NCBI GenBank assembly: GCA_014872815.1
Contig: WKFK01000005.1
Location: forward strand, 124,001 to 188,000
Source of the DNA: Paracoccaceae bacterium
GTDB lineage: Bacteria > Pseudomonadota > Alphaproteobacteria > Rhodobacterales > Rhodobacteraceae
Direction: 5' to 3'
DNA: 64,000 nt
Program-made: the position numbers and the translations under genes
Shown here: in pieces, positions 9,278 through 17,404 of the stretch
Numbering within the stretch: position 1 is the first letter of the stretch
Layout: each line of letters opens with the position of its first letter
Notes under the pieces: generated by a model
The model's input: the letters and a program-made list of their open reading frames with translations, nothing else
What the model was told of the DNA's origin: nothing
Database searches by the model: none

Positions 9278-9727
9278 TCACCGGCGCTCGGCAAAAAACG
9301 CCTTGAGCAGCGCCTCGCACTCTTCCGCCGCAAGGCCGTCATAGACCTCTGGCACATGATGGCTTTGCGGATGGGCAAACACGCGCGGCCCCTGCGCCAC
9401 GCCGCCGGACTTCGGATCAGACGCACCATAGTACACCCGTGCAATCCGCGCTTGACTGATGGCACTTGCGCACATCGGGCACGGCTCCAAGGTCACATAC
9501 AGGTCGCAGCCGACCAGTCGTTCACTGCCAATCTTGGCACAAGCTGCGCGCATCGCCAGCACTTCAGCATGCGCCGTTGGGTCCAGATCCTCCCGCGTCC
9601 TGTTGCCCGCCGACGCCAGAACCCCGCCATCCGGTCCAACAATCACCGCCCCCACAGGCACTTCGCCTCGTGCCGCAGCGGCGCGTGCTTCTTCTAGCGC
9701 AAGGTCCATATGGGTTCGAAAGGTCAT
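9278..9727 (-). CDS. tadA: tRNA-specific adenosine deaminase
   Basis: TadA converts wobble adenosine-34 to inosine in tRNA-Arg(ACG). The 149-residue product shows the cytidine-deaminase-fold zinc site: His53-Ala-Glu55 (TAHAEVLAMR) and Cys83/Cys86 (EPCPMC). The frame runs 21 codons further upstream, but the ATG at 9727 gives the usual family start MTFRTHMDLAL. A broader nucleoside deaminase (guanine deaminase) cannot be fully excluded. It is divergent from rluB over a 61-base gap. Confidence 0.9.
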   Translation of the reverse strand: MTFRTHMDLALEEARAAAARGEVPVGAVIVGPDGGVLASAGNRTREDLDPTAHAEVLAMRAACAKIGSERLVGCDLYVTLEPCPMCASAISQARIARVYYGASDPKSGGVAQGPRVFAHPQSHHVPEVYDGLAAEECEALLKAFFAERR

Positions 9728-9788
9728 GGGGCAGACTTGCCCTGCCAAGCCCCCTTTCGCAATCCCCGTTTCGCAGGTAAAGGGAGAC

Positions 9789-10667
9789 ATGTCTCAAAAG
9801 CCCCCCTCCTCCCGTCGCCCCAACGCGAAACCTAACGCCGCCAAGGCGCGCCCTTCCAAGCCACGCAAGGCGCCGGCGCAACCGGCCACTGACGCGCCCA
9901 AACGCGAGGGAGATCGCATCGCCAAGGTACTGGCCCGCGCAGGTGTGGCCTCGCGCCGCGATGCAGAACGCATGATCGAGGCGGGACGCGTGTCGGTGAA
10001 CGGCAAAAAACTCGACAGCCCTGCGCTAAACGTCACTGGCAAAGACCGCATCACCGTGGACGGAAAGCTGATTGGCGAGCCGGATCACGAACGTATCTGG
10101 CTCTACCACAAGCCTGCCGGACTGGTGACAACCAACCGCGACGAAAAAGGCCGCGAGACGATCTTTGACAAGCTGCCAGACACCCTTCCGCGCGTCATGA
10201 CTGTTGGTCGGCTTGATCTCAACTCCGAAGGCCTTCTCCTGCTGACCAATGATGGCGGCGTGAAGCGCAAACTGGAACTGCCTAGCACCGGCTGGCTGCG
10301 CAAATACCGCGTCAGAATCAACGGCCGCCCAACCGAGGACACCTTTGCACCGCTGCGCAAAGGCATTGAGGTTGACGGTGAACGCTTCCAACCCATGGAC
10401 ATCACATTAGACCGCCAACAAGGTGCCAACGCCTGGGTCACCATTGGCCTGCGCGAAGGCAAGAACCGCGAAATTCGCCGCGCCATGAAAGCCATTGGCC
10501 TCACCGTAAACCGTTTGATCCGCGTCTCTTACGGCCCCTTCCAACTTGGGCAACTGAAACAAGGCGAAGTTGAAGAACTGCGCCGGCGTGTGGTCCGCGA
10601 CCAACTCGGCCTGGACGGCGCCATTCCAGAGGAAAAGCGCCGCAAACCCACGCGACGCCGCAAATAA
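9789..10667 (+). CDS. rluB: 23S rRNA pseudouridine synthase, RluB-type
   Basis: A 292-residue pseudouridine synthase of the RsuA/RluB/E/F group. The first 40 residues are a basic, Pro/Ala/Lys-rich tail. An S4 RNA-binding domain follows (about 42-90; RIAKVLARAGVASRRDAE), then the catalytic domain with Asp143 in GRLDLNSEGLLLL. A second basic tail ends the protein (EEKRRKPTRRRK). The ATG at 9789 has an AAAGGGAG ribosome-binding site; the frame upstream runs antisense through tadA and is not used. RluB modifies U2605 in E. coli; the exact position here is inferred. Confidence 0.93.
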   Translation: MSQKPPSSRRPNAKPNAAKARPSKPRKAPAQPATDAPKREGDRIAKVLARAGVASRRDAERMIEAGRVSVNGKKLDSPALNVTGKDRITVDGKLIGEPDHERIWLYHKPAGLVTTNRDEKGRETIFDKLPDTLPRVMTVGRLDLNSEGLLLLTNDGGVKRKLELPSTGWLRKYRVRINGRPTEDTFAPLRKGIEVDGERFQPMDITLDRQQGANAWVTIGLREGKNREIRRAMKAIGLTVNRLIRVSYGPFQLGQLKQGEVEELRRRVVRDQLGLDGAIPEEKRRKPTRRRK

Positions 10668-10782
10668 CTGGTTTAAATGCGGTCTCACCTCGGCAATGCG
10701 CCGCTTTCCCCAAACTTCCCCCTAGCCATAGCGCGGCAGACTTCTTAGATTTCTCCACAACTTAGCGCAGGGTGGAATAGGC

Positions 10783-10866
10783 ATGTCATCAACCGGTTTA
10801 CAGAAGCTGGCCTTTGGCCTGTTAGTTCTGTTGATCTTTTACGTCTCTTTCACAGGAGGCGCGTGA
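10783..10866 (+). CDS. 27-residue single-pass membrane peptide
   Basis: A very short gene encoding 27 residues: a polar start (MSSTGLQK), one hydrophobic stretch of about 17 residues (LAFGLLVLLIFYVSF) and a short TGGA tail. It is preceded by an AGGGTGGA ribosome-binding site. The stop TGA shares its A with the ATG of the XpaC-like gene (TGATG at 10864-10868), so the two are translationally coupled. The AGGAGG in its last codons (10854-10859) is also the ribosome-binding site of the next gene. No family is recognised; its position suggests a membrane accessory of the TelA/XpaC locus. Confidence 0.65.
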   Translation: MSSTGLQKLAFGLLVLLIFYVSFTGGA

Positions 10867-11744
10867 TGGCTCAAAAATTTGGCGGCAAATACAGCCCCGG
10901 TGGCGCGCAAGGTGCCAGCAATGATGATGGCTTTCGCAATGCCAAACGCAGCCGCGCAGGCGGGCGCGTCAACTTGCTGTTCATCGCCCCACTGCCCCTG
11001 ATCTGGAAAGCGTTCACCTCCGAGCCCATCGTCATGGCTCAATATCTGATTGCGCTTGGCATCCTGTCGCTTGCCGCGTGGATGACGCGCGAAGGCATGT
11101 TTGCCCAGGAAGCCTATGATGCGCGTAAAGTCGCCCGCCGACCATCCATGCCGCGCAAACTGTTTGGTTCGGTCCTCACCGGGCTTGGGTTAGCCGTCGC
11201 AGGCTTTGCAGGACAGGGCCCCATAGAGGCGGGCATCTTTGCCCTTGTTGGTGGCTTGCTGCACAGCTTTGCCTTTGGTCTCGATCCTATGTCGGACAAG
11301 GGCATGGAAGGCACCAACCGCCACCAAACCGACCGGGTCGCCCGCGCCGTGGAAGAGGCCGAAGAACACCTGCGCGCCATGAGCGATGCGATTTCTCGCG
11401 CCGGAGACCGCAGTGTTGAGCGCCGCGTCACAGCCTTCCAGTCCACCGCCCGCGATCTATTCCGCACGGTGGAAGAAGACCCGCGCGACCTCACCGCGGC
11501 ACGCCGCTACCTGGGCGTCTATTTGCTCGGCGCCAAAGACGCGACTGTGAAATTTGCCGACATTTACAGCCGCACCCAGGACGCCCAAGCCCGCGCCGAC
11601 TACCTCGCGCTGTTGGATGATCTGGAGGAAAACTTCGCCGCTCGCACACAGAAACTCCTGCTGGAAGACCGCGGCGACCTGACCATCGAAATTGACGTGC
11701 TGCGCGAGCGCCTGGAGCGCGAAGGCCTGCACCGCGACAGCTGA
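10866..11744 (+). CDS. XpaC-like protein (5-bromo-4-chloroindolyl phosphate hydrolysis family)
   Basis: A 292-residue protein with a basic N-terminus, two or three hydrophobic helices (about 45-120), then a long charged helical cytoplasmic part (about 150-292). This is the shape of XpaC/YceG-like proteins, which are repeatedly found beside TelA. The family name derives from an old phenotype in Bacillus; its molecular role is unknown. A GTG lies one codon before the chosen ATG, but the ATG overlaps the stop of the 27-codon gene. The TelA-like gene starts 35 bases downstream. Confidence 0.75.
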   Translation: MAQKFGGKYSPGGAQGASNDDGFRNAKRSRAGGRVNLLFIAPLPLIWKAFTSEPIVMAQYLIALGILSLAAWMTREGMFAQEAYDARKVARRPSMPRKLFGSVLTGLGLAVAGFAGQGPIEAGIFALVGGLLHSFAFGLDPMSDKGMEGTNRHQTDRVARAVEEAEEHLRAMSDAISRAGDRSVERRVTAFQSTARDLFRTVEEDPRDLTAARRYLGVYLLGAKDATVKFADIYSRTQDAQARADYLALLDDLEENFAARTQKLLLEDRGDLTIEIDVLRERLEREGLHRDS

Positions 11745-11779
11745 TAACATATGTGACCTACCGAGAAGGGTGGATTTAA

Positions 11780-12976
11780 ATGTCTGAGATCGTAAAACAA
11801 AAAGCCGAAGCCGCTTTGGCGGAAATCGCCGAAGCCACCGTTGCGCTGCCCGAACCGGTAGACGCCAACGCCGTTGTGCCTTTGTCCGAAGCCGACGCGC
11901 CAGTGTCTGCGGAAATCACCAAACGCATGGCTGAGCTGGACATGAGCAACACCAACTCGATTGTGTCTTTTGGCTCTGCCGCACAGGCCGAGTTGCAAAC
12001 CATCTCTCAAGCCATGCTGCAGGATGTGCGCAACAAAGACGTCGGCCCAGCAGGCGACAGCCTGCGCGACATCGTCACCACCATTCGCGGGTTCTCTGTA
12101 TCCGAGTTGGACGTCCGCCGCGAACGCAGCTTCTGGGAAAAGCTGATCGGTCGCGCCGCGCCCTTTGCCAAGTTTACCGCCCGCTTTGAGGAAGTGCAGG
12201 ACCAGATCGACAAGATCACCGACAACCTGCTGACCCACGAGCACAACCTGCTCAAGGACATCAAATCGCTGGACGTGCTCTACGAGAAAACCCTTGCCTT
12301 CTACGACGAACTGGCGCTCTACATCGCGGCGGGCGAAGCCAAGATTGCCGAATTGGATGCCAACGACATTCCAGCCAAAGAGGCTGAAGTGGCCGCCGCA
12401 GACGAAAACGCCCAGGTGATGAAGGAGCAGGAACTGCGGGACCTGCGCGCCGCGCGAGACGATCTGGAACGCCGCGTGCATGACCTGAAACTGACCCGTC
12501 AGGTCACTATGCAATCCTTGCCGTCCATCCGTCTCGTACAGGAAAACGACAAATCGTTGGTCACCAAGATCAACTCTACTTTGGTCAACACCGTGCCCCT
12601 CTGGGAAACCCAACTGGCACAGGCAGTGACAATCCAGCGCTCTGCGGAGGCCGCCTCTGCGGTACGTGAGGCCAACGATCTTACCAATGAGCTTCTGACC
12701 GCCAACGCCAAGAACCTGCGCGAAACCAACAAGGTGGTGCGCACCGAGATGGAACGCGGCGTGTTTGACATTGAGGCCGTGAAAACCGCCAACGCAGAAC
12801 TGATCGCCACCATCAATGAGTCGCTGCAAATCGCCGACGAAGGCAAAGCCAAACGCGCCGCCGCCGAAGAAGACATGAAAAAAATGGAGGCAGAATTGCG
12901 CGACACTTTGGCGGCAGCCAAGGCGCGCAAAGACGGCCTAGGCGACACCACAGCGACCGCTGTGCCCACTGCGTGA
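11780..12976 (+). CDS. TelA-like toxic anion resistance family protein
   Basis: A 398-residue, almost entirely helical, Ala/Glu/Lys-rich protein. It matches the TelA/KlaA family in length and layout: a conserved central part around RGFSVSELDVRRERSFWEKLIGRA, then long coiled coil with a VNTVPLWETQLAQAV stretch. TelA members are linked to tellurite and cell-envelope antimicrobial tolerance, mechanism unknown. It is a soluble protein without a signal peptide. The stop overlaps the GTG start of the DUF2927 gene by 4 bases (GTGA), showing translational coupling. An AGAAGGG ribosome-binding site precedes the ATG. Confidence 0.85.
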   Translation: MSEIVKQKAEAALAEIAEATVALPEPVDANAVVPLSEADAPVSAEITKRMAELDMSNTNSIVSFGSAAQAELQTISQAMLQDVRNKDVGPAGDSLRDIVTTIRGFSVSELDVRRERSFWEKLIGRAAPFAKFTARFEEVQDQIDKITDNLLTHEHNLLKDIKSLDVLYEKTLAFYDELALYIAAGEAKIAELDANDIPAKEAEVAAADENAQVMKEQELRDLRAARDDLERRVHDLKLTRQVTMQSLPSIRLVQENDKSLVTKINSTLVNTVPLWETQLAQAVTIQRSAEAASAVREANDLTNELLTANAKNLRETNKVVRTEMERGVFDIEAVKTANAELIATINESLQIADEGKAKRAAAEEDMKKMEAELRDTLAAAKARKDGLGDTTATAVPTA

Positions 12977-13890
12977 AGCGGCTTGCGGGCATAGGCCTTG
13001 GGCTGCTGACAACCTTGGCAGCCTGCGTGAACACTGGCGGCGTCACCGCGCCGCCGGTCACACCTACGCCTGCGCCCCCTTCGGAGGCCAGCGCGGCCCT
13101 GCGTAGCTATTACAGCAGCGTCCAAGCGGACCTGCTAACACGCGGCCTGCTGCGCACTGATGGTGGTGGTCCGGACACCCCGTTCACCCCGGACATGCTG
13201 GCCCGCAACTTTGAACGCATCGCTTTCTACGACGAGTATGGCAACTCCGGCGGATTGGAGCGTTCCTCTGGTCAAGCAGGGCAATTGCGTCGCTGGAGCG
13301 GTCCCGTCAAAGTGAACGTCGAATTTGGCCCGTCTGTTCCGGAAAGCCAGCGCGCCACCGACCGCGCGACGGTTGCCGCCTATCTGCCACGTCTGGCGAA
13401 CGCCACTGGACACCCGATCCGTCAGACCACAAACAAGCCGAACTTCCACGTGCTGGTGATGGGCGCGGATGACCGCAACACAGTACAATCGCGCCTGGAC
13501 AGCCTGCTTCCCAACGCCTCCCCCAAGACCCGCGCGCTCTTCGCCAACCCGCCGCGCAACATCTACTGCTTTGTGGTCGCCCTGGCCTCAGACAGCAATC
13601 CCAACGCCTATACTTCCGCCGTCGCATTGGTACGCGCGGAACACCCTGATCTTCTGCGCAAATCTTGCTTCCACGAAGAGCTCGCCCAAGGACTAGGCTT
13701 GGCCAACGACAGCCCCGAAGCCCGCCCGTCCATCTTCAACGATGACGAAGAATTTGCACTGCTCACCACGCACGACGAAAAACTGCTCTCCATGCTCTAT
13801 GATGACCGTCTCGACATCGGTATGAGCGTGGACGAGGCCCGCCCCATTGTTTACATTCTGGCCCGCGAGCAAACCGCACAGAACTTCTGA
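12973..13890 (+). CDS. DUF2927 lipoprotein, putative degenerate metallopeptidase
   Basis: A 305-residue protein starting at GTG with a lipoprotein signal (LTTLAAC, Cys18), so it is exported and lipid-anchored. The DUF2927 pattern is visible: VNVEFGPSVP, then NFHVLVMGADD, and SCFHEELAQGLGLANDS at 231-247. The HEELAQ segment resembles a zincin HExxH helix with Gln239 in place of the second histidine, so peptidase activity is uncertain. It is the only clearly periplasmic member of this locus and may link the cytoplasmic TelA/SPFH proteins to the cell wall or outer membrane. The next gene starts after 36 bases. Confidence 0.8.
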   Translation: MKRLAGIGLGLLTTLAACVNTGGVTAPPVTPTPAPPSEASAALRSYYSSVQADLLTRGLLRTDGGGPDTPFTPDMLARNFERIAFYDEYGNSGGLERSSGQAGQLRRWSGPVKVNVEFGPSVPESQRATDRATVAAYLPRLANATGHPIRQTTNKPNFHVLVMGADDRNTVQSRLDSLLPNASPKTRALFANPPRNIYCFVVALASDSNPNAYTSAVALVRAEHPDLLRKSCFHEELAQGLGLANDSPEARPSIFNDDEEFALLTTHDEKLLSMLYDDRLDIGMSVDEARPIVYILAREQTAQNF

Positions 13891-13926
13891 GCGCCACCGC
13901 GACCAGCCTTTTGAAAGGACCACTTC

Positions 13927-15063
13927 ATGGGTATTTTTGATTTCCTCACCGGCGAATTTATCGACGTCATCCATTGGGTCGATGACACCCGCGATACGCT
14001 TGTGTTCCGCTTTGAACGCGAAGGCCACGAGATCAAATACGGCGCCAAGCTGACCGTGCGAGAAGGTCAGGCGGCAGTTTTCGTGCACGAAGGCCAACTC
14101 GCCGATGTTTTCACCCCCGGTCTCTACATGTTGGAAACCAACAACATGCCGGTGATGACCACGTTGCAGCACTGGGACCACGGCTTCAAAAGCCCATTCA
14201 AATCCGAAATCTACTTCGTCAACACCACACGGTTTGCCGATCTGAAATGGGGCACAAAAAACCCGATCATGGTGCGCGATCCGGAATTCGGCCCCGTGCG
14301 CCTGCGCGCCTATGGCACCTACGCCATCCGCGTCGTCGACCCCGCGCGTTTCCTGACGGAGATCGTTGGCACCGACGGCGAATTCACCATGGATGAGATC
14401 TCCTTCCAGATCCGCAACATCATCGTGCAGGAATTCTCCCGTGTGGTTGCTGGCTCCGGCATTCCGGTTCTGGACATGGCCGCAAATACCGCCGATCTGG
14501 GCAAGCTGGTCGCCGCCGAAATCTCCGGCACCATCGCCGAATACGGCCTGGCAATCCCGGAGCTCTACATCGAGAATATCTCCCTGCCGCCAGCCGTAGA
14601 GGCCGCGATGGACAAGCGCACGTCTATGGGCATTGTCGGCGATCTAGGCAAATATACGCAGTTCTCCGCCGCCGAAGCCATGACCGCCGCCGCACAAACG
14701 CCAAACTCCGGCATGGGGGCCGGCATGGGCATGGGTATGGGCATGGCAATGGCCCAACAGATGGCGCAAACCGGCCCTTGGGGTGCGCAACCGGCTGCCA
14801 CTCCGCAAGCTGCCCCAGCGCCTCAAGCTGCCGCCGCACCTCCGCCCCCACCACCGGTCGAGCACGTTTGGCACATTGCCGAAAACGGCCAGACCAAAGG
14901 CCCCTTCTCCAAGGCCGCACTGGGACGCATGGCAACCGCTGGCGAGATCACCCGCGAAACCCACGTCTGGACCGCCGGTCAAGATGGTTGGAAGCATGCC
15001 GAAGACGTCGCCGAACTGGCGCAGCTCTTCACCATCCTGCCGCCCCCACCCCCTGGTGCATGA
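13927..15063 (+). CDS. SPFH-domain protein with C-terminal GYF_2-type domain
   Basis: A 378-residue protein. Residues about 20-240 are an SPFH/band-7 domain of the YdjI-type 'virion core' group (FRFEREGHEIKYGAKLTVREGQ, later GLAIPELYIENISLPPAVEAAMDKR). It has no N-terminal transmembrane helix. A Gly/Met-rich then Pro/Ala-rich linker follows (about 258-312), and the end (about 315-372) is a GYF_2-like domain: HIAENGQTKGPFSK, then HVWTAGQDGWKHAEDV. SPFH proteins form oligomeric membrane scaffolds, and GYF domains bind proline-rich peptides. The stop TGA is followed after one base by the next start. Confidence 0.88.
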   Translation: MGIFDFLTGEFIDVIHWVDDTRDTLVFRFEREGHEIKYGAKLTVREGQAAVFVHEGQLADVFTPGLYMLETNNMPVMTTLQHWDHGFKSPFKSEIYFVNTTRFADLKWGTKNPIMVRDPEFGPVRLRAYGTYAIRVVDPARFLTEIVGTDGEFTMDEISFQIRNIIVQEFSRVVAGSGIPVLDMAANTADLGKLVAAEISGTIAEYGLAIPELYIENISLPPAVEAAMDKRTSMGIVGDLGKYTQFSAAEAMTAAAQTPNSGMGAGMGMGMGMAMAQQMAQTGPWGAQPAATPQAAPAPQAAAAPPPPPPVEHVWHIAENGQTKGPFSKAALGRMATAGEITRETHVWTAGQDGWKHAEDVAELAQLFTILPPPPPGA

Positions 15064-15064
15064 C

Positions 15065-15601
15065 ATGCAGCCGCGCGAACCACAGCGTGCCTACACGTTC
15101 AACCAATGGGTTTTGGCGGTGACGTTGTCTGGAGTTATCGGACCACTCATCTACACCAGTTTCGTTGGGGTCGCTGCATGGACGCTAGGGCAACCGGCGT
15201 ATGATATTGTCCCAGCGTTCCTAGGATGGATGGTGTCAGGCGTAGTTGTTGGAATATTAGCGGCATGGCTATTCTTATCGTGGCCTTTGTACCGCTTGAT
15301 GAAGCGACCAATGCATAAGAAAAGAGCTGCAACCTGGGGAGCAATGCTTGGAGGTCTCTTCCCGTTGACAGCTGTTGTGATCAGCCAAGTTTCAGTGTGG
15401 CTAATTTCCACTTTTGCACGCTTAACAAGTGAGCCTTTCCTTGGCGAGGCAACGGGTTTTAGCGAAGGTCTTCTAGGCAGTTCTGGCTGGATTTTGGTTT
15501 TACAACTTTTACCATTTTTTGCCTTTGCAGGTGTGTTAACCGCTGTAACCATCCAGTGCATTGGCGGTCCAGGTAGGGAACCAAAGGGAATCTCATTCTG
15601 A
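15065..15601 (+). CDS. Four-helix membrane protein of unknown function
   Basis: A 178-residue protein with four hydrophobic segments (about 13-37, 46-72, 90-117 and 138-165) and a basic loop after the second (MKRPMHKKRAA). No family is recognised. Its codon use differs from both neighbours: many A/T-ending codons and runs such as TTTTACAACTTTTACC. It nevertheless fits the operon tightly, starting one base after the SPFH stop, with its own stop overlapping the next ATG by one base. A more recent arrival inserted into an old operon is a reasonable inference. Confidence 0.7.
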   Translation: MQPREPQRAYTFNQWVLAVTLSGVIGPLIYTSFVGVAAWTLGQPAYDIVPAFLGWMVSGVVVGILAAWLFLSWPLYRLMKRPMHKKRAATWGAMLGGLFPLTAVVISQVSVWLISTFARLTSEPFLGEATGFSEGLLGSSGWILVLQLLPFFAFAGVLTAVTIQCIGGPGREPKGISF

Positions 15602-16707
15602 TGTCAGCCACGCCGCCCCCCGCGCCCAAAGAGACCACCCGTTTCCCCTGCGCCCAATGCGGAGCCGACTACCGCTTTGCCCCCAACGAGGGCAAACTGA
15701 TCTGCGATCACTGCGGCCATGTAGAAGCCACCGAGCAAGGTGATCGCAATGCCGCCATTGCTGAGCTGGATTTCAAGGCGGCTCTGGCTGAACAGCTTCC
15801 GGCGGCCGAAATGGTCGAGGCCCGCACCACCTCCTGCCCCAACTGCGCCGCACATGTGGTGTTTGAGGGCGACACCCACGCCACAGAATGCCCCTTCTGC
15901 GCCACGCCTGTGGTGGTGGACACCGGCACGCATCGCCTGATCAAGCCGCGCGCTGTCTTGCCTTTCCAGATCGCAGAGAAAGTCGCGCATCAGTCCATGA
16001 ACGACTGGCTGGGCAAGCTCTGGTTTGCGCCCAACGGTCTTCAGGAATACGCCAAAAAGGGCCGCAAGATGGATGGCATCTATGTCCCCTATTGGACTTA
16101 CGATGCAGACACCAAATCCTCCTACAGGGGCGAACGGGGTACCATCTACTACGTAACCGAAACGGTCATGGTCGACGGCAAGCAAGAACAGCGTCAGGTG
16201 CAAAAAATCCGTTGGTCCCCCGCGTCGGGACGTGTTGCGCGCTGGTTCGATGACATTCTTGTGCTTGGCTCCAAAGCCCTACCAAAAAAATACACCGACA
16301 ACCTGCAGCCGTGGGACCTCTCTGCGCTAGAGCCCTACACACCCGAGTTCCTCGCGGGCTTTCAGGCTGAGGGCTATTCCATCGACCTCGAAGAAGGCTA
16401 TGACGAAGCCCGCGACCACATGGATCGTGTGATCCGCCGCGACGTGGCCTTTGACATCGGCGGCGACCGCCAGCGCATTCACAACATCTCCACCGCGGTC
16501 AACGACGTCACGTTCAAGCACATCCTGCTGCCGGTCTGGATGGCCGCCTACAAATACCGCGGTAAATCCTACCGCTTTGTTGTAAATGGACAAACCGGAC
16601 GCGTCCAAGGTGAACGCCCCTACTCGAAGTGGAAGATCGCCTTTGCCGTGCTGCTTGCCGCTATTGCAGCTGGCGTGATTGGCTATATCATCGCCCAAAA
16701 CCAATAA
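15601..16707 (+). CDS. Double zinc-ribbon protein with C-terminal membrane anchor
   Basis: A 368-residue protein. Two zinc ribbons are visible: Cys17/Cys20 with Cys35/Cys38, and Cys79/Cys82 with Cys97/Cys100. A long conserved region follows, rich in Trp/Tyr (PYWTYDADT, PVWMAAYKY), and one transmembrane helix lies near the C-terminus (about 346-364). Relatives are often labelled 'primosomal protein N-prime helicase' because of the ribbons, but no helicase motif is present, so that name is misleading. Its position after the SPFH gene suggests it works with the SPFH/TelA proteins at the membrane. Confidence 0.82.
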   Translation: MSATPPPAPKETTRFPCAQCGADYRFAPNEGKLICDHCGHVEATEQGDRNAAIAELDFKAALAEQLPAAEMVEARTTSCPNCAAHVVFEGDTHATECPFCATPVVVDTGTHRLIKPRAVLPFQIAEKVAHQSMNDWLGKLWFAPNGLQEYAKKGRKMDGIYVPYWTYDADTKSSYRGERGTIYYVTETVMVDGKQEQRQVQKIRWSPASGRVARWFDDILVLGSKALPKKYTDNLQPWDLSALEPYTPEFLAGFQAEGYSIDLEEGYDEARDHMDRVIRRDVAFDIGGDRQRIHNISTAVNDVTFKHILLPVWMAAYKYRGKSYRFVVNGQTGRVQGERPYSKWKIAFAVLLAAIAAGVIGYIIAQNQ

Positions 16708-16725
16708 GAGTTGGGGAAATCCGCG

Positions 16726-17397
16726 ATGTCTCACCACGCTGCATTGCAAGAACTTCTGCACGCCCGTCACTCCTGCCGGGCGTTTAAAATCGATGCTGTT
16801 CCGCGTGAGGTGATTTCCCAAATCCTACTGGACGCTGGCCGCGCGCCATCTTGGTGCAACGCGCAACCGTGGAAGGTGATTGTCGCCTCAGGCGCTCAAA
16901 CCGAAGCTTTCCGCGATGCCATGGCGCAAGCCTTCGACTCTGGCGCCCCCGCGCCCGACTACCCATTTCCAGACACCTACACCGGCGCGCATCTCAAACG
17001 CCGCCGCACCTGTGGGTTCCAGCTTTACGAAGCCGTTGGCATTGGCCGCGGCGACCGCGACGGCCGCGCCCGTCAAATGCGCGAAAACTACACCCTGTTT
17101 GGCGCCCCCCATGTTGCGGTCATAACCTGCCCCAAAGAGCTCGGCCCTTATGGCGTGCTCGATTGCGGCGGCTTTATCACCGCCTTCTGCCTTTCCGCCA
17201 AGGCTCAAGGTATCGGCACCGTCCCACAAGCAGCCCTTTCACTGTTCTCAAATGTGGTGCGCCAACACTTTGACATCCCTCAGGACCGCAACGTCTTGGC
17301 CGCCATCTCCTTTGGCTACCCTGACGATACAGCCCCCATCAACACCTTCCGCACTGACCGCGCAGAACTGGACGAGTTTGTCGACTGGCGCGGTTGA
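16726..17397 (+). CDS. Nitroreductase family flavoprotein
   Basis: A 223-residue FMN-dependent nitroreductase-fold protein: N-terminal LLHARHSCRAFKIDAVPREV contains the Arg/Ser-type FMN-phosphate contacts, followed by DAGRAPSWCNAQPWKVIV and, near the end, ISFGYPDD. Substrate is not defined; the family reduces nitro groups, quinones or halogenated aromatics with NAD(P)H. A TTG five codons upstream exists but the ATG is preferred. It begins 18 bases after the zinc-ribbon gene and is probably the last gene of the locus. Confidence 0.88.
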   Translation: MSHHAALQELLHARHSCRAFKIDAVPREVISQILLDAGRAPSWCNAQPWKVIVASGAQTEAFRDAMAQAFDSGAPAPDYPFPDTYTGAHLKRRRTCGFQLYEAVGIGRGDRDGRARQMRENYTLFGAPHVAVITCPKELGPYGVLDCGGFITAFCLSAKAQGIGTVPQAALSLFSNVVRQHFDIPQDRNVLAAISFGYPDDTAPINTFRTDRAELDEFVDWRG

Positions 17398-17404
17398 GCA
17401 CGAC

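Noticed and set aside
9459-9788. Upstream extension of the rluB frame
   Set aside because: The extension runs antisense through tadA; the ATG at 9789 has a good ribosome-binding site and gives normal family length.
15601-16707. Annotating the zinc-ribbon protein as a primosomal helicase
   Set aside because: No Walker or helicase motifs are present; only the zinc ribbons recall PriA.
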